A stretch of 64,000 bases of DNA from Vibrio sp. CAU 1672 (GCF_029223195.1 NZ_JARHUF010000018.1:1-64000); one strand, 5' to 3'. Counted from the stretch's first letter, positions 25,115-35,312 are shown. The notes: a model not told the origin generated them from the sequence alone. Program-made: numbers and translations.

Positions 25115-25323
25115 GATCGCCAGCAAATGATCGACGATCCAGTGAATAAGATCCAAGTTATTCACAATTATTCCGCCTAACTTAGCGAGATCAGCACACC
25201 TTGCCCCAAAATTGCCCACAAAAAGATCCACATTAGGGCAAAATCCAGCGGATCGACAAGCTGGTGATAACTCTGTGAATGAAATTCTGCTCCGCCGGTC
25301 AAAGGATCGTTTTATCCACGATC
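25115..25323 (-). promoter_or_regulatory. dnaA upstream regulatory region: Dam-site cluster and DnaA boxes
   Basis: Nine GATC sites lie at 25115, 25129, 25136, 25150, 25189, 25225, 25251, 25305 and 25320. A consensus DnaA box TTATTCACA is at 25158-25166; one-mismatch boxes are TTATCCACG at 25312-25320 and AGTGAATAA (minus strand TTATTCACT) at 25141-25149. This fits dnaA autorepression and SeqA sequestration known from E. coli. I could not choose one promoter. The rest of 25052-25465 shows no gene. Confidence 0.75.
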
Positions 25324-25465
25324 TGAGTACCGCGGAATCCCCATTCCATCGCTCACATTTCACACCATCTTATTCCGATGAGAACTAGGTTATTGCTCTT
25401 GGTTATTTATCTAATTGAGTGGACTAACAGTAATATTTCTCGCTATCAAAGAGTGGAGATGTATT

Positions 25466-26212
25466 ATGAAAAACTGGATCAAGGTTGCATTCGCAGCCAT
25501 TGCGCTATCTGCGGCCACGGTTCAAGCCGCCACCGAGGTAAAGGTCGGCATGTCAGGTCGTTACTTCCCGTTCACCTTCGTCAAGCAAGATAAACTGCAG
25601 GGTTTCGAAGTGGATATGTGGGACGAAATCGGCAGACGCAATGACTACAACATCGAATACGTCACGGCAAACTTTTCTGGTTTATTCGGTTTGCTGGAAA
25701 CCGGCCGCATCGATACCATTTCAAATCAAATCACCATGACCGATGCACGCAAAGCTAAGTACTTGTTCGCCGCCCCGTATGTGGTCGACGGTGCACAAAT
25801 TACGGTACGGAAAGGTAATAACAGCATCAATGGCGTGGAAGACCTGACTGGCAAAACCGTCGCGGTAAACCTCGGCTCGAACTTTGAGCAACTGTTACGC
25901 GAGCATGACAAAGACGGCAAGATCAACATCAAAACCTATGAAACCGGCATTGAGCACGATGTCGCACTGGGGCGTGTCGACGCATTTGTGATGGATCGCC
26001 TGTCGGCCCTGGAACTGATCAAAAAAACCGGTTTGCCACTGCAACTGGCGGGTGAACCATTTGAGACCATTGAAAATGCCTGGCCTTTCCTTGATAACGA
26101 AAACGGCCGCAAGCTGCAGGCGGAAGTCAATCAAGCCCTGGCCGAGATGCGTGCTGACGGCACCGTAGAAAAAATCTCGGTCAAATGGTTTGGCGCAGAC
26201 ATCAGCAAATAA
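25466..26212 (+). CDS. polar amino acid ABC transporter, periplasmic binding protein
   Basis: Solute-binding protein of the bacterial family 3 type (SBP_bac_3). The 248-residue precursor has a Sec signal peptide (KNWIKVAFAAIALSAATVQA, cleavage near residue 21). Conserved features are GRYFPFTFVKQDKLQGFEVDMW, the GLLETGRIDTISNQITMT region and LGRVDAFVMDR. The pattern resembles cystine-type (TcyJ/FliY) binding proteins, but the ligand is inferred. I start at 25466 (GTGGAGATGTATT precedes) because this gives a proper signal peptide. First gene of a three-gene operon between dnaA and rpmH. Confidence 0.88.
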   Translation: MKNWIKVAFAAIALSAATVQAATEVKVGMSGRYFPFTFVKQDKLQGFEVDMWDEIGRRNDYNIEYVTANFSGLFGLLETGRIDTISNQITMTDARKAKYLFAAPYVVDGAQITVRKGNNSINGVEDLTGKTVAVNLGSNFEQLLREHDKDGKINIKTYETGIEHDVALGRVDAFVMDRLSALELIKKTGLPLQLAGEPFETIENAWPFLDNENGRKLQAEVNQALAEMRADGTVEKISVKWFGADISK

Positions 26213-26226
26213 CGATGGCTCACAAA

Positions 26227-26300
26227 GGGTATTGAACGCTAAGTTGAATACCCTGTTTCGGTATTAACGCTAAGGTGGAACGTTCAGTCCACCTTTTCTT
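26227..26300 (+). terminator. two intercistronic hairpins, the second terminator-like
   Basis: Between the binding-protein and permease genes, GGGTATT (26227-26233) pairs with AATACCC (26247-26253). AAGGTGGA (26272-26279) pairs with TCCACCTT (26288-26295) and is followed by TTCTT. Such structures commonly give partial termination and mRNA stabilisation, leaving more binding protein than permease. Confidence 0.65.
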
Positions 26301-26317
26301 GTCTCTAGGTAAGTGGT

Positions 26318-26989
26318 ATGGGATTTGATTTAAATTACATGTTAGAGCTGCTGCCAATACTGCTTAAGTATCTTGGCACCACGATGGAAATGGCCATCTG
26401 GGGGTTGGTCTTTTCGCTGATATTAGCTATCGCCTTAGCCAATATCCGTGTATTTAAGCTGCCTGTTCTCGATCAGCTGAGCCAGCTGTACATCAGTTTT
26501 TTCCGCGGCACCCCACTGCTGGTACAGCTGTTTCTGCTGTATTACGGTTTACCGCAAATTTTCCCGATCATGGTTGGTATTGACGCCTTTTCAGCTGCGG
26601 TGATCGGCCTGACCTTGCATTTTGCTGCCTATATGGCCGAAAGCATCCGCGCCGCCATTATCGGTATTGACCGCAGCCAGATGGAAGCCAGTTTATCGGT
26701 CGGCATGACCACCGCTCAGGCGATGCGCCGGGTGATTTTACCTCAGGCTACCCGTGTGGCGTTGCCGTCGCTGATGAACTACTTCATTGATATGATTAAA
26801 TCCACCTCGCTGGCCTTTACCCTGGGTGTAGCCGAAATCATGGCCAAAGCGCAAATGGAAGCCTCATCCAGCTTCCGCTTCTTTGAAGCCTTTTTAGCCG
26901 TGGCGCTGATTTACTGGGGTGTGGTGGTTATCCTGACCCGGGTGCAACTTTGGGCAGAAGCGAAACTGAATAAGGCCTACGTACGATGA
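26318..26989 (+). CDS. polar amino acid ABC transporter, permease
   Basis: Inner-membrane permease of the His/Glu/Gln/Arg/opine family, 223 residues, with about five hydrophobic spans. It contains the ATPase-contacting EAA-type loop ([23 protein letters not shown] split near residues 127-149) and [20 protein letters not shown] typical of the family. It overlaps the next gene by 4 bp, indicating translational coupling. Confidence 0.93.
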   Translation: MGFDLNYMLELLPILLKYLGTTMEMAIWGLVFSLILAIALANIRVFKLPVLDQLSQLYISFFRGTPLLVQLFLLYYGLPQIFPIMVGIDAFSAAVIGLTLHFAAYMAESIRAAIIGIDRSQMEASLSVGMTTAQAMRRVILPQATRVALPSLMNYFIDMIKSTSLAFTLGVAEIMAKAQMEASSSFRFFEAFLAVALIYWGVVVILTRVQLWAEAKLNKAYVR

Positions 26990-27726
26990 TCAAATTAGAA
27001 AATATCCACAAGCGCTTTGGCGATAGCGAAGTTCTGAAAGGCATTGATCTCGAGATCAAACAAGGTGAGATCATCGTGATTATCGGCTCCAGCGGAACCG
27101 GTAAGTCCACCTTACTACGTACCGTGAACTTCCTCGAGCAAGCCGACCAGGGGCGTATCACCATTGATAACATCTCGGTAGATACACAAAAGCATACCAA
27201 GGCCGAAGTTTTGGCTCTACGCCGCCGTACCGGCTTTGTATTCCAGAACTATGCCCTGTTTGCCCATCTGACCGCACGGCAAAACATCGCCGAAGGCTTG
27301 ATCACCGTGCGCGGCTGGAAAAAAACCGACGCCCTGACACACGCGCAACATATCCTGGATGACATCGGCTTGAGCGATAAAGGTGACAGCTACCCCGCCG
27401 CCCTGTCTGGTGGCCAGCAACAACGGGTCGGTATCGGCCGCGCTATGGCCCTGCAACCCGAGCTACTGCTGTTCGATGAGCCGACCTCGGCCCTGGATCC
27501 AGAATGGGTCGGGGAAGTGCTGGCGCTGATGAAAAAGCTCGCCACCCAGCACCAGACGATGCTGGTGGTCACTCATGAAATGCAGTTCGCCAAAGAAGTG
27601 GCCGATCGAGTGATCTTCATGGCCGAGGGCAACATTGTCGAACAGGGTTCTCCACAAGATATCTTTGATAATCCACAGGATCCTCGACTAAAGAAATTCC
27701 TCAACCAAGTGGGAATAGAGCAATGA
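26986..27726 (+). CDS. polar amino acid ABC transporter, ATP-binding protein
   Basis: Nucleotide-binding subunit of 246 residues. Walker A is GSSGTGKST near residues 34-42, the signature is [16 protein letters not shown], and Walker B is [14 protein letters not shown], with the D-loop and switch His (VVTHEM) present. It completes a binding protein-permease-ATPase importer and begins inside the permease stop (ATGA overlap). Confidence 0.95.
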   Translation: MIKLENIHKRFGDSEVLKGIDLEIKQGEIIVIIGSSGTGKSTLLRTVNFLEQADQGRITIDNISVDTQKHTKAEVLALRRRTGFVFQNYALFAHLTARQNIAEGLITVRGWKKTDALTHAQHILDDIGLSDKGDSYPAALSGGQQQRVGIGRAMALQPELLLFDEPTSALDPEWVGEVLALMKKLATQHQTMLVVTHEMQFAKEVADRVIFMAEGNIVEQGSPQDIFDNPQDPRLKKFLNQVGIEQ

Positions 27727-27734
27727 TCAAACAT

Positions 27735-27752
27735 AAGGATCGATCGATCCTT
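27735..27752. repeat. 18-bp palindrome with three tandem Dam sites
   Basis: AAGGATCGATCGATCCTT is a perfect palindrome 9 bp after the ABC ATPase stop, containing GATC three times in 12 bp, with a fourth GATC at 27725. A short GAGATTTT follows, so it could act as a weak terminator for the ABC operon. Alternatively it may be a SeqA target near the origin. Confidence 0.6.
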
Positions 27753-27810
27753 GAGATTTTGCTCACACTACGTATAATCGCCCGGCCGGAATATCATCCA
27801 CATTGAGTCA

Positions 27811-27839
27811 TTGACACAAATTGTGAGTGTGATTACAAT
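27811..27839 (+). promoter_or_regulatory. rpmH-rnpA promoter
   Basis: Perfect -35 TTGACA (27811-27816), 17-bp spacer, -10 TACAAT (27834-27839). The leader of about 110 nt before rpmH contains a GC-rich hairpin (GCCTC..GAGGC region, 27842-27860). Confidence 0.8.
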
Positions 27840-27954
27840 TCCGCCTCTTTGTTGAGAGGCGTCGGTGGTTTCCCTCTATATAAAGAGAGAAATAATATCG
27901 CCCACGCCGGGTTAACCAAGAACCTAAAACTACTGATCAGTAAAGGTAATTATC

Positions 27955-28089
27955 ATGAAACGCACTTTTCAACCTTCAGTTCTAAAGCGCAAGCGTACTC
28001 ACGGCTTCCGTGCTCGCATGGCAACTAAGAACGGTCGTAAAGTTATTAACGCACGTCGTGCAAAAGGCCGTGCGCGCCTATCAAAATAA
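27955..28089 (+). CDS. rpmH: 50S ribosomal protein L34
   Basis: A 44-residue, strongly basic ribosomal protein: [20 protein letters not shown], then [23 protein letters not shown]. Sequence and length are exact for bL34. It is too short for a long-ORF filter. It starts at 27955, with AAAGGTAATT upstream, and is followed 13 bp later by rnpA, the near-universal rpmH-rnpA pair. Confidence 0.98.
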   Translation: MKRTFQPSVLKRKRTHGFRARMATKNGRKVINARRAKGRARLSK

Positions 28090-28102
28090 TCGCTAGTTTA
28101 TT

Positions 28103-28459
28103 TTGAATACGTACGCGTTCGATCGGGAGTTACGTTTGTTAACTCCCGAACATTATCAAAACGTCTTTCAGCAAGCTCATCGAGCTGGCTCCCCTCATTT
28201 CACCATCATTGCTCGCAATAACAACCTTTCTCATCCTCGATTAGGGTTGGCAGTTCCGAAAAAGCAAATCAAAACCGCGGTAGGCCGAAATCGTTTTAAA
28301 CGCTTGGCTCGTGAAAGCTTTCGTAACAAACAACATCAGCTTCCCAATAAAGATTTTGTTGTGATTGCCAAAAAAAGCGCGCAAGATTTAAGCAATGAGG
28401 AAATTTTCAAGTTGTTTGATAAGTTATGGCAACGCCTGTCTCGCCCTTCACGTGGGTAG
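28103..28459 (+). CDS. rnpA: ribonuclease P protein component
   Basis: Protein subunit of RNase P, helping the catalytic RNA process pre-tRNA 5' ends. The RNR motif [14 protein letters not shown] is present near residues 62-75, with the N-terminal [13 protein letters not shown] and [12 protein letters not shown] conserved. 118 residues. The start is TTG ([11 protein letters not shown]) with no recognisable SD, which suggests low or coupled translation after rpmH. Its 3' end overlaps yidD by 34 bp. Confidence 0.96.
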   Translation: MNTYAFDRELRLLTPEHYQNVFQQAHRAGSPHFTIIARNNNLSHPRLGLAVPKKQIKTAVGRNRFKRLARESFRNKQHQLPNKDFVVIAKKSAQDLSNEEIFKLFDKLWQRLSRPSRG

Positions 28460-28683
28460 CCATTGGGCTAGTTTATCTTTACCGCTGGTTTATCAGTCCT
28501 CTGATTGGCCCCCGCTGCCGATTCACCCCAAGCTGCTCGACTTATGCGCTAGAAGCCTTGAGAGCTCACGGTTTTGTAAAAGGGTGTTGGTTATCAGGCA
28601 AACGTCTATTAAAATGCCACCCTTTGAATGAAGGGGGGTATGACCCCGTTCCACCAGTCCAAAAACAAGACAGAGATAAATAA
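28426..28683 (+). CDS. yidD: membrane protein insertion efficiency factor YidD
   Basis: Small membrane-associated protein that assists YidC-dependent insertion. The 85 residues contain the DUF37 signature [20 protein letters not shown] (with [10 protein letters not shown] next) and three conserved cysteines. It overlaps the rnpA end by 34 bp and ends 2 bp before yidC, as in most Gammaproteobacteria. Confidence 0.96.
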   Translation: MATPVSPFTWVAIGLVYLYRWFISPLIGPRCRFTPSCSTYALEALRAHGFVKGCWLSGKRLLKCHPLNEGGYDPVPPVQKQDRDK

Positions 28684-28685
28684 CG

Positions 28686-30305
28686 ATGGATTCTCAACGT
28701 AATATCCTGTTAATCGCACTGGCTCTGGTTTCTTTCCTGCTGTTTCAACAATGGCAAGTTGCAAAGAACCCGGCACCACAAGCGGTTGAACAGGCTCAAT
28801 CAAGCAGTACTCTACCTGCACCATCTCTCGCCGATGAGCTTGACCCGGTTCCTGGTCAGCAAGCGTCAGCGAAAACAATCACAGTAACTACTGATGTGCT
28901 GACTCTGTCAATCGACACTGTTGGTGGTGACGTAGTGCATGCTGACCTGAATCAATACGCCGCTGAACTTGATGAATCTGACCCATTTGTTTTGCTGAAA
29001 AACAAAGAAGGCCACCAGTTCATCGCTCAGAGCGGCCTGGTCGGTCCTCAGGGTATCGACCTGAGCAGTGCCAACCGTCCGCATTACGCGGTGAGCGCAG
29101 ACAGCTTTACCCTGGCTGACGGTCAGGATGAACTGCGCGTGCCAATGACTTTCACTGCCAATGGCCTTGAATACACCAAGACTTACGTTCTTACCCGTGG
29201 CAGCTATGCTATCAACGTTGAATACGATGTAATCAACAACTCGGGCAACAATGCCACCTTTGGTATGTACGCTCACCTGCGCCAGAATCTGATGGACGCG
29301 GGTGGCAGCATCACCATGCCAACCTACCGTGGCGGTGCCTACTCCACCGAAGATGTACGCTACAAAAAGTACAGCTTTGATGATATGCAAGACCGTAACT
29401 TGTCGCTGAATCTTGCCAATGGCCAAGGCTGGGCAGCGATGATCCAACACTACTTTGCGGTAGCCTGGATCCCACGCAACGAGCCAGGCACCAACCTGTA
29501 CACTCGTGTGATTGGCAACCTGGGCGATATCGGCGTTCGCATGCCAAACAAAACCATCGCAACGGGTGACCAGGCCAAGTTCGAAGCCACACTGTGGGTT
29601 GGTCCTAAACTGCAGTCTGAAATGGCCGCAGTGGCACCAAGCCTGGATCTGGTAGTCGATTACGGCTGGTTATGGTTTATCGCTAAACCGCTTCACTCAC
29701 TACTGGCATTTATCCAAAGCTTCGTCGCTAACTGGGGCGTGGCGATTATCTGCTTGACCTTCATCGTTCGTGGCGCCATGTACCCGCTGACCAAAGCTCA
29801 GTACACCTCAATGGCGAAAATGCGCATGCTACAGCCTAAGCTGCAGGCGATGCGCGAGCGCATCGGTGATGATCGCCAGCGCATGAGCCAGGAGATGATG
29901 GAACTGTACAAGAAAGAGAAAGTGAACCCACTGGGTGGCTGTCTGCCTCTTATCCTACAGATGCCTATCTTCATCGCGCTATACTGGGCACTGATGGAAT
30001 CGGTGGAGTTACGTCACTCACCATTCTTCGGCTGGATTCATGACCTTTCAGCGCAGGACCCTTACTACATCCTGCCGCTACTGATGGGTGCTTCAATGTT
30101 CCTGATCCAGAAGATGAGCCCGACTACCGTTACGGATCCAATGCAGCAGAAGATCATGACCTTTATGCCGGTGATGTTTACCTTCTTCTTCCTGTTCTTC
30201 CCATCAGGTCTGATTCTGTACTGGCTGGTGTCGAACATCGTAACGTTGATCCAGCAGACATTGATTTACAAATCGCTGGAGAAAAAAGGTTTACATACTA
30301 AGTAA
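28686..30305 (+). CDS. yidC: membrane protein insertase YidC
   Basis: Inserts and folds inner-membrane proteins, alone or with SecYEG. The 539-residue protein has an N-terminal membrane span ([18 protein letters not shown]), a large periplasmic domain to about residue 330, and the conserved five-helix core beginning [16 protein letters not shown]. The core includes the hydrophilic-groove region ([20 protein letters not shown]) and [21 protein letters not shown]. It is a natural partner of the ATP synthase c subunit encoded in this window. Confidence 0.98.
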   Translation: MDSQRNILLIALALVSFLLFQQWQVAKNPAPQAVEQAQSSSTLPAPSLADELDPVPGQQASAKTITVTTDVLTLSIDTVGGDVVHADLNQYAAELDESDPFVLLKNKEGHQFIAQSGLVGPQGIDLSSANRPHYAVSADSFTLADGQDELRVPMTFTANGLEYTKTYVLTRGSYAINVEYDVINNSGNNATFGMYAHLRQNLMDAGGSITMPTYRGGAYSTEDVRYKKYSFDDMQDRNLSLNLANGQGWAAMIQHYFAVAWIPRNEPGTNLYTRVIGNLGDIGVRMPNKTIATGDQAKFEATLWVGPKLQSEMAAVAPSLDLVVDYGWLWFIAKPLHSLLAFIQSFVANWGVAIICLTFIVRGAMYPLTKAQYTSMAKMRMLQPKLQAMRERIGDDRQRMSQEMMELYKKEKVNPLGGCLPLILQMPIFIALYWALMESVELRHSPFFGWIHDLSAQDPYYILPLLMGASMFLIQKMSPTTVTDPMQQKIMTFMPVMFTFFFLFFPSGLILYWLVSNIVTLIQQTLIYKSLEKKGLHTK

Positions 30306-30325
30306 TCCTTGGACAAAAGATTGAG

Positions 30326-30351
30326 AAAGGCGGCCAAAAGGTCGCCTTTTT
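30326..30351 (+). terminator. terminator after yidC
   Basis: AAAGGCG GCCAAAAGGT CGCCTTT followed by TTGTTTTT, 21 bp after the yidC stop. Confidence 0.82.
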
Positions 30352-30398
30352 GTTTTTGGCTGATTACAATTCAGCTAACTAATGGTTATGGCTCCCTA

Positions 30399-30419
30399 GG
30401 GCTACAAACCCTATAGCCC
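30399..30419 (+). other. short hairpin in the mnmE leader
   Basis: GGGCTA (30399-30404) pairs with TAGCCC (30414-30419), ending 18 bp before the mnmE ATG. An alternative AGGG/CCCT pairing shares these bases. No T-run follows, so it is not a terminator; it could affect translation initiation. Function unknown. Confidence 0.35.
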
Positions 30420-30437
30420 AGCTCAAAAGGCAAGATT

Positions 30438-31799
30438 ATGACTACAGATACGATTGTCGCCCAAGCTACCGCACCAGGCCGGGGTGGTGTCGGCATTATT
30501 CGTGTTTCAGGCCCTAAGGCCAACCAGGTGGCGCAGGAAGTCACAGGCAAAACGCTAAAACCCCGCTACGCAGAATACCTGCCATTCCAGGCAGAAGATG
30601 GCAGCGTACTCGACCAGGGCATAGCACTGTACTTCCCTAACCCGCATTCGTTCACCGGTGAAGACGTACTGGAGCTGCAAGGCCATGGCGGCCCGGTGGT
30701 GATGGACATGCTGATCAAGCGCATCCTTGGTATTGAAGGGGTCCGTGCCGCCCGTCCGGGAGAATTCTCTGAGCGTGCCTTCCTCAACGACAAGATGGAC
30801 CTGACCCAGGCCGAGGCGATTGCCGACCTGATTGATGCCAGCTCGGAAGAAGCCGCAAAATCGGCACTGCAATCACTGCAAGGTCAGTTCTCCCAGCGAA
30901 TCCAAACCCTGGTCGAATCACTGATCCATTTGCGTATCTACGTTGAAGCCGCCATCGACTTCCCGGAAGAAGAAATCGACTTTCTGGCTGATGGCAAAGT
31001 GTCTGCCGACCTACAGGCGATTATCGACAACCTTGCAGCAGTGCGCCAGGAGGCCAATCAGGGTGCGATTATGCGTGAAGGGATGAAAGTGGTGATTGCC
31101 GGTCGTCCCAATTCTGGCAAATCCAGCCTACTGAATGCGCTGTCGGGCAAAGAGTCTGCGATTGTCACCGATATTGCTGGTACCACCCGTGACGTACTAC
31201 GTGAGCATATCCATATTGATGGTATGCCGCTGCACATCATTGATACAGCCGGTCTGCGTGACGCTTCTGATGAAGTCGAGAAAATCGGTATCGAGCGCGC
31301 ATGGGATGAAATAGCCCAAGCTGACCGGGTGCTATTCATGGTCGATGGCACGACCACCGATGCCACCAATCCGCAAGATATCTGGCCTGATTTTGTCGAT
31401 CGTCTGCCAGAGAATATCGGCATGACAGTGATCCGCAACAAAGCCGATCAAACCGGTGAAGAAATGGGGATCTGCCATGTCAACGATCCAACCTTAATTC
31501 GCCTCTCTGCGAAAACTGGTGCAGGTGTGGATGCTTTACGTTGCCACTTAAAAGAATGTATGGGCTTCTCAGGTAACACCGAAGGCGGCTTTATGGCCCG
31601 CCGACGTCACCTGGACGCACTAGAGCGTGCCGCACAGCATATCCAGACAGGTCAGGAGCAGCTCGAAGGCTTTATGGCCGGTGAGATACTGGCAGAGGAG
31701 CTACGCATTGCTCAGCAGCACCTGAACGAGATCACCGGCGAGTTCAGTTCCGATGACCTCCTCGGCCGAATCTTCTCTTCATTCTGTATCGGTAAATAA
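30438..31799 (+). CDS. mnmE: tRNA U34 modification GTPase MnmE
   Basis: With MnmG, forms the cmnm5U34/nm5U34 modification of certain tRNAs using GTP, 5,10-methylene-THF and FAD. The 453 residues have an N-terminal THF-binding domain ([21 protein letters not shown]), a helical domain carrying the G domain (P-loop [24 protein letters not shown]), and the C-terminal CIGK with the conserved Cys450. MnmG is encoded on the other side of oriC. Confidence 0.98.
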   Translation: MTTDTIVAQATAPGRGGVGIIRVSGPKANQVAQEVTGKTLKPRYAEYLPFQAEDGSVLDQGIALYFPNPHSFTGEDVLELQGHGGPVVMDMLIKRILGIEGVRAARPGEFSERAFLNDKMDLTQAEAIADLIDASSEEAAKSALQSLQGQFSQRIQTLVESLIHLRIYVEAAIDFPEEEIDFLADGKVSADLQAIIDNLAAVRQEANQGAIMREGMKVVIAGRPNSGKSSLLNALSGKESAIVTDIAGTTRDVLREHIHIDGMPLHIIDTAGLRDASDEVEKIGIERAWDEIAQADRVLFMVDGTTTDATNPQDIWPDFVDRLPENIGMTVIRNKADQTGEEMGICHVNDPTLIRLSAKTGAGVDALRCHLKECMGFSGNTEGGFMARRRHLDALERAAQHIQTGQEQLEGFMAGEILAEELRIAQQHLNEITGEFSSDDLLGRIFSSFCIGK

Positions 31800-31803
31800 T
31801 CTC

Positions 31804-31843
31804 AGCGCGGCAATGGACTTCCTCTCCATGCCGCGCTTTTTTT
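31804..31843 (+). terminator. terminator after mnmE
   Basis: AGCGCGGCA..TGGA / TCCATGCCGCGCT forms a long, nearly perfect stem followed by TTTTTTT, 5 bp after the mnmE stop. Confidence 0.88.
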
Positions 31844-31862
31844 TGCTTAAAAAGGAAGACGT

Positions 31863-32297
31863 ATGATCCATATTATTACAGGTAGTACCCTAGGTGGCGC
31901 AGAATACGTTGGCGATCACCTGAGTGAGCTCCTGGTTGAAAAAGGGTTTGAAACCACGATCCACAACCAGCCGGATCTGGCCGAGATCCCCGCCACGGGA
32001 ACCTGGTTGGTGATCACCTCCACCCATGGCGCCGGCGATTATCCCGACAATATCCAACCTTTTATTGCAGCCCTGCAAAATACGCCACCGAAGATGAGTG
32101 AGGTAAAATATGCGGTGATCGCGATCGGTGATTCGAGTTACGACACCTTCTGTGCTGCCGGTCAGCATGCGTACGAGCTACTGGAAGATATTGGCGCCAC
32201 CCCGATCACTGACTGCCTGTTGATCGATGTACTAAACCATGCCGCCCCTGAAGATGCTGCAGAAGCGTGGTTAAACCAACATATTGATCATTTTTAA
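31863..32297 (+). CDS. mioC: flavodoxin-like protein MioC
   Basis: FMN-binding short-chain flavodoxin, reported in E. coli to support biotin synthase activity. The 144-residue protein has the phosphate-binding loop TGSTLGGAE (residues 6-14) and the aromatic loops [16 protein letters not shown] and [13 protein letters not shown]. It abuts oriC, and transcription from it would run into the origin, as known for E. coli mioC. AAAGGAAGAC precedes the ATG. Confidence 0.95.
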   Translation: MIHIITGSTLGGAEYVGDHLSELLVEKGFETTIHNQPDLAEIPATGTWLVITSTHGAGDYPDNIQPFIAALQNTPPKMSEVKYAVIAIGDSSYDTFCAAGQHAYELLEDIGATPITDCLLIDVLNHAAPEDAAEAWLNQHIDHF

Positions 32298-32771
32298 CCA
32301 TGATCACTCGTGTTTCAGAGTCGCAATGCGGCTCTGTTTGCTCTGATGTGAATAACTTCCTCAATCTTTCTCAGTTCGATCGAACAAAAAACCAGCACAC
32401 CATCTGTGGATAAGTCAGGTAAGATCCGGTTACTTTCCTTTAGTTATCCAAATAACAACTTTGATCTATTTTTACCCCTGTGCATAACCCACTATTTTGA
32501 TCCCAGCTAATCCTCGATCAGATCAAACCATGATCACAAGATATGATCCAAAGAAGATCCATGATCTTGTTGATCATTTTTTAGTTATCCACAGAATCTC
32601 TCGATCCTAATAATAGATCCAATAAAAGATCATATATATAGATCTTATATATATTTATCTCATGCCCTTTAAGGATAAAACGAGAAAACAATTTTCACTC
32701 ACCGATAAAGAAGGTAAAATACCGCTCTTTTTATCTGTCCATTAAATCCTTTGAATACCTGAGGTCAGTTC
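32298..32771. other. chromosomal replication origin oriC
   Basis: Located between mioC and mnmG, as in E. coli. DnaA boxes: TGTGAATAA 32347-32355, TGTGGATAA 32405-32413, TTATCCAAA 32444-32452 (one mismatch), TGTGCATAA 32479-32487, and the R1-like TTATCCACA at 32585-32593. To the right lies the AT-rich unwinding element with GATC-phased units at 32603, 32616, 32628 and 32641 (13, 12 and 13 bp apart). Between 32298 and 32660 there are 16 GATC sites. The R1-to-13-mer arrangement matches E. coli oriC closely. Confidence 0.96.
32585..32660. other. DnaA box R1 and DNA unwinding element
   Basis: TTATCCACA (R1) is followed 9 bp later by GATCCTAATAATA, GATCCAATAAAA, GATCATATATATA and GATCTTATATATA, four GATC-headed AT-rich units; E. 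coli has three. This is where DnaA-ATP would melt the duplex for DnaB loading. Confidence 0.88.
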
Positions 32772-34670
32772 ATGCTTTATCACGAAAATTTTGACGTCAT
32801 TGTTGTCGGTGGCGGACACGCAGGAACGGAAGCCGCGCTCGCATCTGCACGCACAGGACAAAAAACCTTACTCCTTACCCATAACATCGATACATTAGGC
32901 CAAATGTCTTGTAATCCGGCCATTGGTGGTATCGGTAAAGGTCACTTAGTCAAAGAAGTGGATGCTATGGGCGGTCTGATGGCACAAGCTATTGACCATG
33001 CAGGTATTCAATTCCGAACACTAAATGCCTCGAAAGGTCCGGCTGTAAGAGCGACTCGTGCTCAGGCTGATCGTGCGTTGTACAAAGCATATGTCCGTAC
33101 TGCATTAGAAAATGCGCCCAACTTAACTCTGTTCCAACAATCGGTGGACGATCTGATTGTTGAACAAGATCGTGTCGTGGGTGTGGTGACCCAGATGGGG
33201 CTTAAATTCCATGCCAAAGCGGTAGTGCTCACCGTTGGAACGTTCCTGGGCGGTAAGATTCACATAGGTATGGAAAGCTCTTCCGGCGGGCGTGCCGGGG
33301 ATCCACCGTCGATCGCCCTGGCGGATCGTCTGCGTGAGATGCCATTCCGGGTGGATCGTTTGAAAACCGGGACACCACCACGTATTGATGCTCGCACTGT
33401 GGATTTCTCAGTGCTCGAAGCACAGTATGGTGATAACCCAACGCCGGTATTTTCATTTATGGGCAAGCGTGAACATCATCCGCGTCAAATCCCATGTTTT
33501 ATTACCCACACCAATGAGCAAACTCATGAGGTGATCCGCAATAACCTCGATCGCAGCCCGATGTATGCTGGGGTGATCGAAGGTATTGGTCCACGTTATT
33601 GCCCGTCTATCGAAGACAAAGTGATGCGCTTTGCGGACAAGAACAGTCACCAGATTTTCATTGAGCCAGAAGGCCTGACAACACACGAACTATACCCGAA
33701 CGGTATTTCGACCAGCCTGCCGTTTGACGTCCAGGTACAGATAGTTCGTTCGATGAAAGGCTTTGAAAACGCGCACATCGTGCGTCCCGGCTATGCGATT
33801 GAGTATGACTTTTTCGACCCGCGTGATTTGAAGCAGACTTACGAAACCAAATTTATTGGTGGCCTGTTCTTTGCCGGCCAAATCAACGGTACCACCGGTT
33901 ATGAAGAGGCGGCGGCACAGGGGCTCATGGCCGGCTTAAACGCCAGCCTGTATAGCCAGGGTAAGGAAGGCTGGAGCCCGCGCCGTGATCAGGCTTACAT
34001 GGGGGTATTGATTGATGATTTATCGACCATGGGGACCAAAGAGCCGTACCGGATGTTTACCTCGCGTGCTGAATATCGTTTGTTACTGCGTGAAGACAAT
34101 GCCGATTTACGTTTGACGGAAAAAGCACGTGAACTTGGTTTGATTGATGATGCGCGTTGGGCGCGATTTAACCAGAAGATCGACAATATAGAATCGGAGC
34201 GTCAGCGTCTGAAATCAGCCTGGATTAATCCAGGTTCGACCGGCGTCGATGCGCTAAACGGGATGCTGAAAACACCACTGGTACGTGAAGCGAGCGGCGA
34301 AGATCTGCTGCGTCGCCCGGAGATCACTTACCGCCAGTTAACCCAACTGGAGACCTTTGCCCCGGCGCTGGAGGATCAACAGGCCGCAGAGCAGGTTGAG
34401 ATCCAGGTTAAGTACGAAGGCTACATTAAACGGCAACAAGATGAGATCGAGAAATCATTGCGTCATGAGCACACACAGTTGCCTGTGGATCTCAACTACC
34501 AGGACGTGAAGGGGCTGTCGAACGAAGTGGTGGCTAAGCTGAGTGAAGCTAAGCCGGAAACCATCGGTATTGCGTCACGCATTTCCGGTATTACTCCTGC
34601 GGCGGTGTCGATTCTGCTGGTCCACCTGAAAAAGCACGGCCTGTTGAAAAAGGGTGAGGAAGAGTCATGA
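32772..34670 (+). CDS. mnmG: tRNA U34 modification enzyme MnmG
   Basis: FAD-dependent partner of MnmE in forming 5-(carboxymethyl)aminomethyluridine at the wobble position; formerly GidA. The 632 residues contain the FAD dinucleotide fold [10 protein letters not shown] (13-22), the catalytic cysteine regions [13 protein letters not shown] and [11 protein letters not shown], and the C-terminal MnmE-binding helices. It starts 131 bp right of the unwinding element and overlaps rsmG by 4 bp. Confidence 0.98.
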   Translation: MLYHENFDVIVVGGGHAGTEAALASARTGQKTLLLTHNIDTLGQMSCNPAIGGIGKGHLVKEVDAMGGLMAQAIDHAGIQFRTLNASKGPAVRATRAQADRALYKAYVRTALENAPNLTLFQQSVDDLIVEQDRVVGVVTQMGLKFHAKAVVLTVGTFLGGKIHIGMESSSGGRAGDPPSIALADRLREMPFRVDRLKTGTPPRIDARTVDFSVLEAQYGDNPTPVFSFMGKREHHPRQIPCFITHTNEQTHEVIRNNLDRSPMYAGVIEGIGPRYCPSIEDKVMRFADKNSHQIFIEPEGLTTHELYPNGISTSLPFDVQVQIVRSMKGFENAHIVRPGYAIEYDFFDPRDLKQTYETKFIGGLFFAGQINGTTGYEEAAAQGLMAGLNASLYSQGKEGWSPRRDQAYMGVLIDDLSTMGTKEPYRMFTSRAEYRLLLREDNADLRLTEKARELGLIDDARWARFNQKIDNIESERQRLKSAWINPGSTGVDALNGMLKTPLVREASGEDLLRRPEITYRQLTQLETFAPALEDQQAAEQVEIQVKYEGYIKRQQDEIEKSLRHEHTQLPVDLNYQDVKGLSNEVVAKLSEAKPETIGIASRISGITPAAVSILLVHLKKHGLLKKGEEES

Positions 34671-35302
34671 GCACACTGCGCCAAAAATTAGATTCTCTGA
34701 TTGCACAAACCGATTTAACGGTTTCAGACCAACAGCGTGAGCAGTTGGTCGGTTATGTCGAGCTGCTGGATAAATGGAACAAAGCGTACAATCTGACTTC
34801 TGTGCGAGAGCCGATGGATATGCTAGTGAAACATATCCTCGATAGCATTGTGGTGAGCACTCACTTGCAAGGTGAGCGTTTTATTGATGTTGGCACCGGT
34901 CCTGGTTTACCGGGGATCCCATTGGCAATCATGAACCCAGGCAAACAGTTCTTTTTGCTTGATAGTTTAGGCAAACGCATTCGCTTCATTAAGCAAGTCG
35001 TGCATGCCCTGGGGCTGAAAAATGTGACCCCTATCCAAAGTCGCGTTGAAGAATTCCAGCCAGAAGAAAAATTTGATGGCGTATTGAGCCGTGCTTTTGC
35101 TTCAATGACAGATATGGTTGAATGGTGTCACCATCTGCCGAAAGACAAGGATGGGGTATTTCTAGCCTTGAAGGGTATCCACCCTAAAGATGAATTAGAT
35201 CAGCTTCCTGATTGGTGCCGTGTGACAGAGATCATATCTTTAGCGGTTCCAGAGTTAGAAGGTGATCGTCATCTTGTAATCTTATCGCGCAAGGAAAAAT
35301 AG
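34667..35302 (+). CDS. rsmG: 16S rRNA (guanine527-N7)-methyltransferase RsmG
   Basis: SAM-dependent methyltransferase forming m7G527 in 16S rRNA; loss gives low-level streptomycin resistance in other bacteria. The 211-residue protein carries the SAM motif [14 protein letters not shown] and [10 protein letters not shown]. It is translationally coupled to mnmG (ATGA overlap), followed 10 bp later by parA. Confidence 0.97.
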   Translation: MSTLRQKLDSLIAQTDLTVSDQQREQLVGYVELLDKWNKAYNLTSVREPMDMLVKHILDSIVVSTHLQGERFIDVGTGPGLPGIPLAIMNPGKQFFLLDSLGKRIRFIKQVVHALGLKNVTPIQSRVEEFQPEEKFDGVLSRAFASMTDMVEWCHHLPKDKDGVFLALKGIHPKDELDQLPDWCRVTEIISLAVPELEGDRHLVILSRKEK

Positions 35303-35312
35303 CGAGGTCACT

